In this document: piece by piece, positions 26,147-31,902 of the stretch | Layout: every line of letters begins with the position of its first letter | Numbering within the stretch: position 1 is the stretch's first letter | IMG/VR virus record: IMGVR_UViG_3300042465_002123 | Location: 1 to 56,208 of that record | DNA length: 56,208 nucleotides | Source: a virus | Direction: 5' to 3' (one strand) | Program-made: the position numbers and the translations under genes | The notes under the pieces: model-generated | What the model saw: only the letters and a program-made list of their open reading frames with translations | Database searches by the model: none | What the model was told of the DNA's origin: nothing

Positions 26147-27565
26147 TTATGTGTCATAGGGGTTGGTGTGGTGCCGCTTGTCGGCGTCTGCGTAGTCCGA
26201 CTCGTCCACCCACTCGGTCGGGAAGTCGATGGTCAGCCAGCCGGCGTCGCGCAGGTAACGCAGCGCCTGACTCATGGCGTCCACGAAGTCGTCGTGGGTC
26301 GTGCCCTCCGGGAAGCTGCACACCTGACTGACCATGCCCTCGGCCCAGTCGCGCACGAAGCCCTTGCGGTTGCTCGACTCGGGTATCCAGACGCGGCCGG
26401 CCTTGATCACGTTGGCGACGATGGACAGCCGCTGTATCTTGTCGGCCCTGCCCGGGTTGTACGCCTGCACCGGCACGCCTGCGCGCTGCAAGTCTTGGAT
26501 CAGGCTGATGCCGGCGGACTTGTCCTCAATCAGCAGCAGGTCCACGCGCTTCTTCTCCCGGCCGTCGCCGTAGACCGTCTCGAACTCGTCGAGGATCTTG
26601 GGCCGCAGGTCGGGGTACTGCAAGTGGTCCTGCCAGCAGTCGATGACCATGGCGCACATGCCGCCGTCCTCTGGCTTGAACACGCCGAAGGTGATGTGGG
26701 CCGTCGGGTCGTTGTGCGTCTTCTCGCTGGCTGCGCAGTCCACGCTCTGCACGATGTACTCGAACTTGGGGAACGCCCGCGCTGCCGGCCACAGCTTGAA
26801 CCAGTCGCGCTTGACAATGCCCGACTCTTCGGGGTCAATGATCTCCGCGTGGATCTCCTGCCGGCCGAGCTTGGTGCCCTCGTACTGGAGGATCTGCTTC
26901 TGGAAGCTGGGCGCCAAGTTGGCGATGTTCACGTAGGTGCTGGCCGTGGTCACCACCACGTCGGTGCCGTCGCGCTCAATCAGGTCCATGATCACCGGCT
27001 TTGGCTTGGGTGTGGTGGAGCAGATGATGCGGGTGCGCTGGCCCAGCCGGACCGCGAACTGGATCATGTCCCACGCCTCTTGCAGGTACTCCCACGCGGC
27101 CAGCTCGTCAAGCCACGCACCGTGCCACTGACCGCCCCGGAAGCGCTCAGGCTCGGATGCGGGTATACCCTTGATCAGCGAGCCGTTGGCCAGCGTGATC
27201 TCGTGCAGGCTGCTGTTGTACTTTCCGATTAGCTCGGGCGGTATGACGGCGATCAGGCCGGACTCGCCCTCAAAGCATGTGCCGCGCAAGTCGGCACTGG
27301 TTGGCGCGCTAACCAGCCAGCGGGTGTTGGGCGCCTCCCATGCCCACCAGCCGATGGTCTCCGCCGATGTGCGGGTCTTGCCGGAGCCCCGGCCACCGAG
27401 CATGAGCCAGATGGCCCAATCCTCGCCGACGGGCTCGAGCTGGAACTTATGAGCGCGCATGAGCCAGCGCGCACGCCAGTCAAAGGCGGTGCGCAGGTTG
27501 ACGGGTAGCTGGGCATATTGCTCCCTGATCTCGGGGGCTTCCAGCAGCGCTTCGAGGTTACTCAC
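26147..27565 (-). CDS. terL: Terminase large subunit
   Basis: A 472 aa DNA-packaging motor. The ATPase half has Walker A GGRGSGKT at residues 57-64, and Walker B GAWLDEL about residue 150, followed by the coupling motif IICSTTPKPKP. The nuclease half has the acidic residues expected of an RNase H-like fold: SVDCA, LLLIEDKSAG and THDDFVDAMSQAL. The length and layout fit the Terminase_6 group. It cuts concatemeric DNA and pumps it through the portal. It overlaps the small terminase gene by 8 bp. Confidence 0.93.
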   Translation of the reverse strand: MSNLEALLEAPEIREQYAQLPVNLRTAFDWRARWLMRAHKFQLEPVGEDWAIWLMLGGRGSGKTRTSAETIGWWAWEAPNTRWLVSAPTSADLRGTCFEGESGLIAVIPPELIGKYNSSLHEITLANGSLIKGIPASEPERFRGGQWHGAWLDELAAWEYLQEAWDMIQFAVRLGQRTRIICSTTPKPKPVIMDLIERDGTDVVVTTASTYVNIANLAPSFQKQILQYEGTKLGRQEIHAEIIDPEESGIVKRDWFKLWPAARAFPKFEYIVQSVDCAASEKTHNDPTAHITFGVFKPEDGGMCAMVIDCWQDHLQYPDLRPKILDEFETVYGDGREKKRVDLLLIEDKSAGISLIQDLQRAGVPVQAYNPGRADKIQRLSIVANVIKAGRVWIPESSNRKGFVRDWAEGMVSQVCSFPEGTTHDDFVDAMSQALRYLRDAGWLTIDFPTEWVDESDYADADKRHHTNPYDT

Positions 27566-28082
27566 CTGTGAGGCGTTTCAGTGCGATGTTTTTGAGCAGC
27601 TCGCCGAAGATGTCGAAGCTGGCCTCGACCACCATAGGCGCTTCGTCGTCGCCGGCCATGATGGTTCGGTCGCCGTACTTCTTGGGGTGCCACGCTCTAA
27701 GCAGGCGCATGCGCGTGTCGATCTGCAACTTGCGGTGGCCGAGCATGTCCTCTTCGGTGACCGTCATGGCGTCGTCGTCCTCATCACCGCCACTGTGCGT
27801 GACGACTTTGCGGCCCATGTGCATGTTGTCAGCGATGTGCAAAGTCTGCTCTGCAAGTATCTCAAAACCGACGTCGCGGGCGCGCGCGTAGTCTATCGCA
27901 AACTGCTTGTCTTCGTCGAGCCAACGGTAGACTGTCGGGTAACTTGGCGCCTGCTCTTGGCGACAGAAGTCCCGCAGTGTTTTGCCATCGGACAGCCATG
28001 CCACGATGCGATCTTTGATGTCCTGCTTGTTCGGGTACAACGTGTCGCCCAACGGGCGACCTGTCTTCTTGCCTGTTGCCAT
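27558..28082 (-). CDS. terS: Terminase small subunit
   Basis: A 174 aa protein. The start at MATGKKTGRPLGDTLYPNKQ is chosen since AGGAG sits just upstream; the open frame extends 43 codons further without a ribosome site and into the neighbouring 56 aa gene. An N-terminal helix-turn-helix (LSDGKTLRDFCRQEQAPSYP, TVYRWLDEDKQFAIDYARA) is typical of terminase small subunits that bind the pac site. It continues with DVGFEILAEQTLHIAD and RLLRAWHPKKYGDR. It guides TerL to the DNA. Confidence 0.85.
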   Translation of the reverse strand: MATGKKTGRPLGDTLYPNKQDIKDRIVAWLSDGKTLRDFCRQEQAPSYPTVYRWLDEDKQFAIDYARARDVGFEILAEQTLHIADNMHMGRKVVTHSGGDEDDDAMTVTEEDMLGHRKLQIDTRMRLLRAWHPKKYGDRTIMAGDDEAPMVVEASFDIFGELLKNIALKRLTGE

Positions 28083-28131
28083 AAAAACTCCTGTAGCGCA
28101 TCTTGCAGCGCGTTGGCCGGAGTTTAACTTA

Positions 28132-28302
28132 TTACGCCAGTTCCTCACCAATCTGGTCCAGCAACGCCTCAATAGCGGCCTGCTCTGTGCGGCCATGGCC
28201 GATGGGGTCACCCGGCTCGTAATCGGGCTCTGTGGCCTCCCAGTCGAAGTCCCGCACGGGTATGGGCGGGTAGACGAAGTTTGTGCGGACGGTACGGTTC
28301 AT
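28132..28302 (-). CDS. Small conserved phage protein (FVYPPIP type)
   Basis: A 56 aa protein beginning MNRTVRTNFVYPPIPVRDFD and continuing WEATEPDYEPGDPIGHGRTE. The FVYPPIPxRxFDW and GDPIGxGxTExxAI pattern is one I recall from many phage genomes as a short protein of unknown function. Its start overlaps the previous stop by 4 bp. Part of a run of early-type genes lying before terminase. Confidence 0.75.
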   Translation of the reverse strand: MNRTVRTNFVYPPIPVRDFDWEATEPDYEPGDPIGHGRTEQAAIEALLDQIGEELA

Positions 28303-28502
28303 ACGATCACCTCAAGGTTGTTGCAGCTTAGCACGCGCACTGGGCGCTCGGTAGCCATGTACGCCATGTCGATGGCGTGGTTCTCGCTTGCAGCCATGAC
28401 CTCGACCTCCTCGCGGTAGTCGAGCGTCACGACGAACAGACGCAGGGTTGGCGCCATCAAGCGCTGGATGTCAGCGTTGACCTGCTGGGCAGTGGTGGTC
28501 AT
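28299..28502 (-). CDS. Small hypothetical protein
   Basis: A 67 aa protein starting MTTTAQQVNADIQRLMAPTL. The middle (LRLFVVTLDYREEVEVMAAS, ENHAIDMAYMATERPVRVLS) predicts alternating strand and helix. It overlaps both neighbours by 4 bp, so it is translated as part of a coupled chain. No family recognised. Confidence 0.7.
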   Translation of the reverse strand: MTTTAQQVNADIQRLMAPTLRLFVVTLDYREEVEVMAASENHAIDMAYMATERPVRVLSCNNLEVIV

Positions 28503-28753
28503 GCGGTCTCCTTCTTCATCAATTTTGCGCGCAGCTTCAGGACCTCCGCAACCCCGGCAGTGGCCTCGGCCTCTGTGCAGACGCCAAAGCGAACCAGAGC
28601 GCGGTAGGCAGCCGGGACCATGCTCTTCGCGTAGCGGTGTGGCATGTCGCAGATGTGCTGGGCGGTGTCCAGCGCCTTGTCAGCGGTCACCCCTGCGAAC
28701 TGGGCGTCTGGTGACACCGTGCGAGCCCGAGGGCCGTTCGGGTCGTAGCTCAT
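28499..28753 (-). CDS. Small hypothetical protein
   Basis: An 84 aa mostly helical protein (DKALDTAQHICDMPHRYAKS, VPAAYRALVRFGVCTEAEAT, AEVLKLRAKLMKKETA). It overlaps both adjacent genes by 4 bp. No known domain is seen. Host-takeover or regulatory role is possible but unsupported. Confidence 0.7.
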   Translation of the reverse strand: MSYDPNGPRARTVSPDAQFAGVTADKALDTAQHICDMPHRYAKSMVPAAYRALVRFGVCTEAEATAGVAEVLKLRAKLMKKETA

Positions 28754-28992
28754 GCTGCTTCCTTAGAAAAACGAACTGCGCGGTTGGCGCAACCTAATGC
28801 GCGTTCGCGGCACACTTTAGCCATGCGCTCGTTGCCAGCGGCTTGATACTCGTCGCCTTTTTTGTCAAGTGCAGCAACCATCTTCCAGTCACGATTTGCT
28901 TTTTGAGCGTTGGTCAACTCTGCGAAACCCATACCCCAACCGAGAGCCATAACGTGTGCTGCGCCGGGTGTAACTGCTTGAAATGTTGTCAT
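28750..28992 (-). CDS. Small hypothetical protein, first gene of a short operon
   Basis: An 80 aa helical protein starting MTTFQAVTPGAAHVMALGWG and ending CANRAVRFSKEAA, with ALDKKGDEYQAAGNERMAKV in the middle. GAAGGAAA lies just upstream of the start. It follows the promoter/operator-like palindrome at 29023-29055 and leads the coupled series ending near terminase. Function unknown. Confidence 0.7.
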   Translation of the reverse strand: MTTFQAVTPGAAHVMALGWGMGFAELTNAQKANRDWKMVAALDKKGDEYQAAGNERMAKVCRERALGCANRAVRFSKEAA

Positions 28993-29022
28993 GTCGTTTC
29001 CTTCGTGTTTGTGTGTTGAAGA

Positions 29023-29063
29023 GCCTCTACTGTAACATCAAATTACAGTAGAGGCAATTTAAA
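29023..29063 (-). promoter_or_regulatory. Promoter with 13 bp palindrome (operator candidate 1)
   Basis: A perfect inverted repeat, GCCTCTACTGTAA (29023-29035) and its complement (29043-29055), is separated by seven bases. On the minus strand, TTGCCT (29052-29057) and TACAGT (29029-29034) are 17 bp apart, a fair sigma70 promoter within the palindrome. A transcript leader of about 30 bases leads to the start at 28992. A second site shares most of this layout at 29627-29666, so regulator binding is likely. Confidence 0.6.
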
Positions 29064-29073
29064 TCGTAGGGAC

Positions 29074-29316
29074 TTACCCTCGGTCGTACCGCTCTTCAAA
29101 GTCGCTGGGCTCCCGGCCTGCCTTAGTCAACCGCAGTTGCTGCTCACGCAGGGCATCGATCTCGGCCCACAGCTTGACGCCATACGGGTCGCTGGGGGGT
29201 AGGTCCTTGCGCAGGGCCAGCGTGTCGTGGCAGTCGAACAAGGCACGCCGGCAGGTGTACCAGTCGTAGTCCTTGACCTTGATCTCGAAGACCTCGTGCC
29301 AGTCGTTGTAAGTCAT
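29074..29316 (-). CDS. Small hypothetical protein
   Basis: An 80 aa protein starting MTYNDWHEVFEIKVKDYDWY, then TCRRALFDCHDTLALRKDLP and VKLWAEIDALREQQLRLT. The start overlaps the stop of the preceding gene by 4 bp; the longer frame upstream lacks a ribosome site. Acidic, Trp-rich and probably helical. No family recognised. Confidence 0.7.
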   Translation of the reverse strand: MTYNDWHEVFEIKVKDYDWYTCRRALFDCHDTLALRKDLPPSDPYGVKLWAEIDALREQQLRLTKAGREPSDFEERYDRG

Positions 29317-29582
29317 GCTGCAAACTTCTTGATAAGTGCTTTGAGCTTGCGCACTTGACCTTTTGCCCAAACCTTTTGCGTTGGCCCGTTCTCACCGCGC
29401 AAATCTTCAGCGTTCCAATGCGATTCGTTCGGATCAACAAACAGGCTTAAAACATATTCAGCTTCTTTCACGATTTCAGCATCGGTGTAGTCCTCAATTT
29501 CTTTTTTGTCATCAGCAGAAATGTTCTCAAGGTCGTAGGCCAATTCGTCAATTGCCAAGGCCGCTTTAATGATTGCTCTCAT
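29313..29582 (-). CDS. Small acidic hypothetical protein
   Basis: An 89 aa protein starting MRAIIKAALAIDELAYDLEN. GAAGGAAA lies upstream; the frame could begin 15 codons earlier but without a good site. An acidic helical part (ADDKKEIEDYTDAEIVKEAE) precedes a basic C-terminus (KVWAKGQVRKLKALIKKFAA). It follows the second operator-like element. Function unknown. Confidence 0.7.
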   Translation of the reverse strand: MRAIIKAALAIDELAYDLENISADDKKEIEDYTDAEIVKEAEYVLSLFVDPNESHWNAEDLRGENGPTQKVWAKGQVRKLKALIKKFAA

Positions 29583-29626
29583 GGTGATTTCCTTCGTGTG
29601 TGTATGTTGATCGGAATTAATCAACA

Positions 29627-29666
29627 CCTCTACTGTAACACGAAGTTTGAGTAGTCAACATTTAAA
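29627..29666 (-). promoter_or_regulatory. Promoter/operator-like repeat (candidate 2)
   Basis: Over 40 bases this site matches the one at 29024-29063 at the same spacing: both read TTTAAAT, six variable bases, CTACT, ten variable bases, then GTTACAGTAGAGG on the minus strand. Both are also flanked by CCTACGA before and by a GAAGGAAA ribosome site after. Here TTGACT precedes TACAGT by 15 bp, which is short for a standard promoter, and the palindrome is reduced to CTACT/AGTAG. Likely co-regulated with the first site. Confidence 0.55.
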
Positions 29667-29681
29667 TCGTAGGTGTTTTCC

Positions 29682-29930
29682 CTAATGCTTCTGAACCAAG
29701 GCCCTTGCCCGGATGGCGTCGCCCAGCTTCTCAATGTCCACGCACTCGTCGGCCATCTGCGCGCAGGCTTCGCGCTCCTCGCTGATGGCGTACTTGGTAG
29801 CCTCGATGGCGATGGTGATGATCTCGGCCTTGGCCTCGGCCAGCGCCTTGTCAAACTCGTGTTGGGTGAACAGGGTCTCACCCCGGTTGCCAAAGAGGAT
29901 TTGTTTTTGAAAGTTGCTCAGTTCTGCCAT
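29682..29930 (-). CDS. Small hypothetical protein
   Basis: An 82 aa helical protein with MAELSNFQKQILFGNRGETL, TQHEFDKALAEAKAEIITIA and SEEREACAQMADECVDIEKL. The EREACA...ADE...AIRAR pattern occurs in many small phage proteins with no known role. AGGAG precedes the start. Four bases separate it from the upstream coiled-coil gene. Confidence 0.7.
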   Translation of the reverse strand: MAELSNFQKQILFGNRGETLFTQHEFDKALAEAKAEIITIAIEATKYAISEEREACAQMADECVDIEKLGDAIRARALVQKH

Positions 29931-29933
29931 GTC

Positions 29934-30176
29934 TTACTCCTGTGATTGGCCCATGACACGGGCCTCCATTAGTTTGTTGCTCTTTCGCAACAGCGTGTTC
30001 TCGTCTTTCAGCTCGGCCACCCTAGTCGTCAAGTAGCTAATGCGGCTCTCAGCCTGTTTAATCCAGTCGGCGACCTCTACGGGCATGCGGTACTCCACGG
30101 CGGGCTCAGCGGCCCGTTTTGGGGCCTTAGCGGGCGTTTTGGACAATTTTTCGTTGATCTTGGCTGTTGGGCTCAT
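29934..30176 (-). CDS. Small coiled-coil protein
   Basis: An 80 aa protein with a basic, Pro/Ala-rich N-terminus (KLSKTPAKAPKRAAEPAVEY) and a coiled-coil C-terminal half (VADWIKQAESRISYLTTRVA, ELKDENTLLRKSNKLMEARV). Overlaps the upstream coiled-coil gene by 4 bp; the two could form a hetero-coiled coil, which is inference only. Function unknown. Confidence 0.65.
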   Translation of the reverse strand: MSPTAKINEKLSKTPAKAPKRAAEPAVEYRMPVEVADWIKQAESRISYLTTRVAELKDENTLLRKSNKLMEARVMGQSQE

Positions 30177-30409
30177 GGCTGGCCCTCCTTAGCGATGCGC
30201 AGCTCGTCCTCCAACTGAGCGATTTGCTCCTTGAGCGCGTCGATCTCGCTGTTCGCTGCCTCTAGGTCCTCTTGCGCAGAGTCCAGCTCGTTCTCGTACT
30301 TGGTCTGGTTGACCTGCTCGTCGATGGCGTGGCCCAGCGTCTTTGCCATCTGGGTGTGGCCGGTGATGTAGGCCTCGCGCTCTTGTTCCTGCATGGTCTT
30401 GAAAGTCAT
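30173..30409 (-). CDS. Small acidic coiled-coil protein
   Basis: A 78 aa protein whose C-terminal 45 residues are a clear coiled coil (ENELDSAQEDLEAANSEIDA, LKEQIAQLEDELRIAKEG). GGAG is upstream of the MTFKTMQEQ start. It is coupled to the next gene, another coiled-coil protein. No family recognised. Confidence 0.65.
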   Translation of the reverse strand: MTFKTMQEQEREAYITGHTQMAKTLGHAIDEQVNQTKYENELDSAQEDLEAANSEIDALKEQIAQLEDELRIAKEGQP

Positions 30410-30427
30410 CTCGATCTCCTTGGGTTG

Positions 30428-30445
30428 TGGCCCCCGAGGGGGCCA
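30428..30445 (-). other. Intergenic GC hairpin
   Basis: TGGCCCCC and GGGGGCCA form an 8 bp stem with a two-base centre just after the DUF932 gene stop at 30452. No T-run follows on either strand, so it is not a standard terminator. It may stabilise or help process the DUF932 transcript end. Confidence 0.5.
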
Positions 30446-30451
30446 TTTGGT

Positions 30452-31318
30452 TTACAGGTATGCGTGCTCGTAACGGGCTGCGAACTCGTCGACCGCCTTG
30501 TCGATCTTCAGCGCCGCCATGCTATCAGCCAGCGTCCACAGGGCCTTGTTGAGCTTGACGTTCTCGGTGACGCCGCCCACAGCGCGGGTGGTGGTGCGAC
30601 GGCCGGTGGCAGCACGACCTGCCACGCCGCCCTTGATCAGGTTCTCCTGCACGCGGTTGAACACGGTCCACAGGTCGGACTTCTGGTCAGCGTAACGGGA
30701 CACTTGCAACAAGCTGGTGGGCTTGACCGGGGACACATCACCCCAGCGCATCTGCATCGCGGCCGTGGCGAAGGCCATGCTCTCAGACTGGCTCAGCTCG
30801 ATGCCCTTGTACTCACCGATGCGCGCCACGACTTCTTCGGTCTCGTGCAGGATGCGGGTGGCGCCCTCGATCACGTTGTCCACCACGTTGCCGGTGTGAC
30901 GAACGCGCACGTTCTCGGTGATGTCGCCGGCGATCAAGCCGTTGGAGCACACGAAGCGAAACACCCCTGCCATCAGCTGGTAGCTGCTGCTGCCGTCGTG
31001 GCTGTTGAGCAGGATGATCTCGGGCACCTCGGCCGCTGTGTCGATATGGCTGACATGACGCATGCGGACCATGTGCTTGGTGTGCTCACGCTTGTCGATG
31101 CTGCGCACCTTGGTCTGACGGACCTCGTAAGGAGCAAAGCCTTCAGCGCGCAGGCCGTCGATCACTTGGATCGTCGGGATGAAGCTGTACTTGTCGCCAC
31201 GGCTGTGGTGTGCCCCCTCTGCCATCACGCTCGGGGCGTAGTGGCCGATCTGGGCGTTGCTCAGAGCCGTGGTGGAGCGGAAGGTGGACTGGGCGGAAGA
31301 GGAAGCGTAGCGGATCAT
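30452..31318 (-). CDS. DUF932-family phage/plasmid protein
   Basis: A 288 aa protein. The pattern HYAPSVMAEGAHHSRGDKYS, FIPTIQVIDGLRAEGFAPYE, HTKHMVRMRH, VPEIILLNSHDGSSSYQLMA and GVFRFVCSNGLIAGD is characteristic of DUF932, found in phages and plasmids. The usual length is about 250-320 aa. Its role is not established; it is commonly near replication genes and is often thought to act in early infection. AAGGAG lies before the MIRYASSS start. It is the second gene after the AT-rich, iteron-bearing region. Confidence 0.85.
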   Translation of the reverse strand: MIRYASSSAQSTFRSTTALSNAQIGHYAPSVMAEGAHHSRGDKYSFIPTIQVIDGLRAEGFAPYEVRQTKVRSIDKREHTKHMVRMRHVSHIDTAAEVPEIILLNSHDGSSSYQLMAGVFRFVCSNGLIAGDITENVRVRHTGNVVDNVIEGATRILHETEEVVARIGEYKGIELSQSESMAFATAAMQMRWGDVSPVKPTSLLQVSRYADQKSDLWTVFNRVQENLIKGGVAGRAATGRRTTTRAVGGVTENVKLNKALWTLADSMAALKIDKAVDEFAARYEHAYL

Positions 31319-31352
31319 TTGGAACTCCTTGGGTTTGGTTAGGCTGGGCGGA

Positions 31353-31631
31353 TTAACGTGATGTCACTTTGACAGAGAAAACTGCGGTGGTCTTCTGGAA
31401 GCTATCGTAGGCTTCCTGACCATGGGCCTTGACGAACGCGACCTTGTCGAACACCGAGCGGTTGCACTCGACATAAGCCGCCTTGAAGAGCGCGCCTTCG
31501 ACAGACACGCCGCCGTCTTTGATCTGATCCTTGATCTTGTCGGCCTGCTTGGTCAGGTCAGCGATCTGGGCGAGCAGCACGCCGAGCTTGTCAACCGAAG
31601 CGCCGTCGATGGTGGTGGTGAAAGTTGTCAT
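31353..31631 (-). CDS. Small early protein
   Basis: A 92 aa protein: LGVLLAQIADLTKQADKIKD forms a coiled coil, followed by FKAAYVECNRSVFDKVAFVK and a C-terminal strand AVFSVKVTSR. The layout (a helix, a strand pair, then TTxxxSVKVxxR) is one I recall in short phage proteins located near DUF932; function unknown. A good promoter at 31688-31717 and GGAG upstream suggest strong early expression. Confidence 0.7.
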   Translation of the reverse strand: MTTFTTTIDGASVDKLGVLLAQIADLTKQADKIKDQIKDGGVSVEGALFKAAYVECNRSVFDKVAFVKAHGQEAYDSFQKTTAVFSVKVTSR

Positions 31632-31687
31632 TTGAAATCTCCGTATGTGTGTGTTGAGAAGGTATCGCGTTTTGTTGCGATGATTGA

Positions 31688-31717
31688 ATTCTACAACCCT
31701 TTTATTGTGGATTTCAA
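31688..31717 (-). promoter_or_regulatory. Sigma70-type promoter for the DUF932 operon
   Basis: On the minus strand TTGAAA (31712-31717) and TAGAAT (31688-31693) are 18 bp apart, each one mismatch from consensus. The predicted start of transcription is near 31681, giving a leader of about 50 bases before the gene at 31631. It lies in an AT-rich stretch next to the TGAAGCA repeats. Confidence 0.7.
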
Positions 31718-31772
31718 CCGTTTTAAATTTATTTTCAATTTATTTTGAATCTGTTGTTTTTTACACAATTGA

Positions 31773-31877
31773 GCTTCAAACGCTGCTTCATGCTTCACCC
31801 TCTAAAGAGGGGTGAAGCAGCTGAAGCATGAAGCATGTTTCTGAAGCGCTTCAGAAGCAACTTGAAGCAGATGAAGC
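31773..31877. repeat. Iteron array TGAAGCA/TGCTTCA (candidate replication origin)
   Basis: Within 105 bp there are 11 copies of GAAGC or its complement GCTTC: four in one orientation (31773, 31785, 31792, 31848) and seven in the other (31814, 31823, 31830, 31843, 31854, 31864, 31873). Most fit TGAAGCA. A near-perfect hairpin with one bulge lies at 31792-31818. The array adjoins an AT-rich stretch (about 31680-31770) and the primase/helicase gene, which is how iteron origins are commonly arranged. A cluster of operator sites is an alternative. Confidence 0.6.
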
Positions 31878-31902
31878 AAGCTATTTTTTACAAACATGCA
31901 AA

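Noticed and set aside
25958-27232. Long (424 codon) plus-strand reading frame opposite terminase
   Set aside because: Same cause: antisense of a well supported TerL with Walker and nuclease motifs.
28083-28211. Upstream extension of the small terminase gene
   Set aside because: The extra 43 codons overlap the convincing 56 aa gene, lack a ribosome site and look non-coding; MATGKK has AGGAG just before it.
30428-30445. Rho-independent terminator after DUF932
   Set aside because: The stem is strong but no T-run follows on either strand.
30272-31342. Long (356 codon) plus-strand reading frame opposite the DUF932 gene
   Set aside because: It runs across two minus-strand genes and an intergenic hairpin, and codes for a low-complexity His/Val/Leu-rich sequence.
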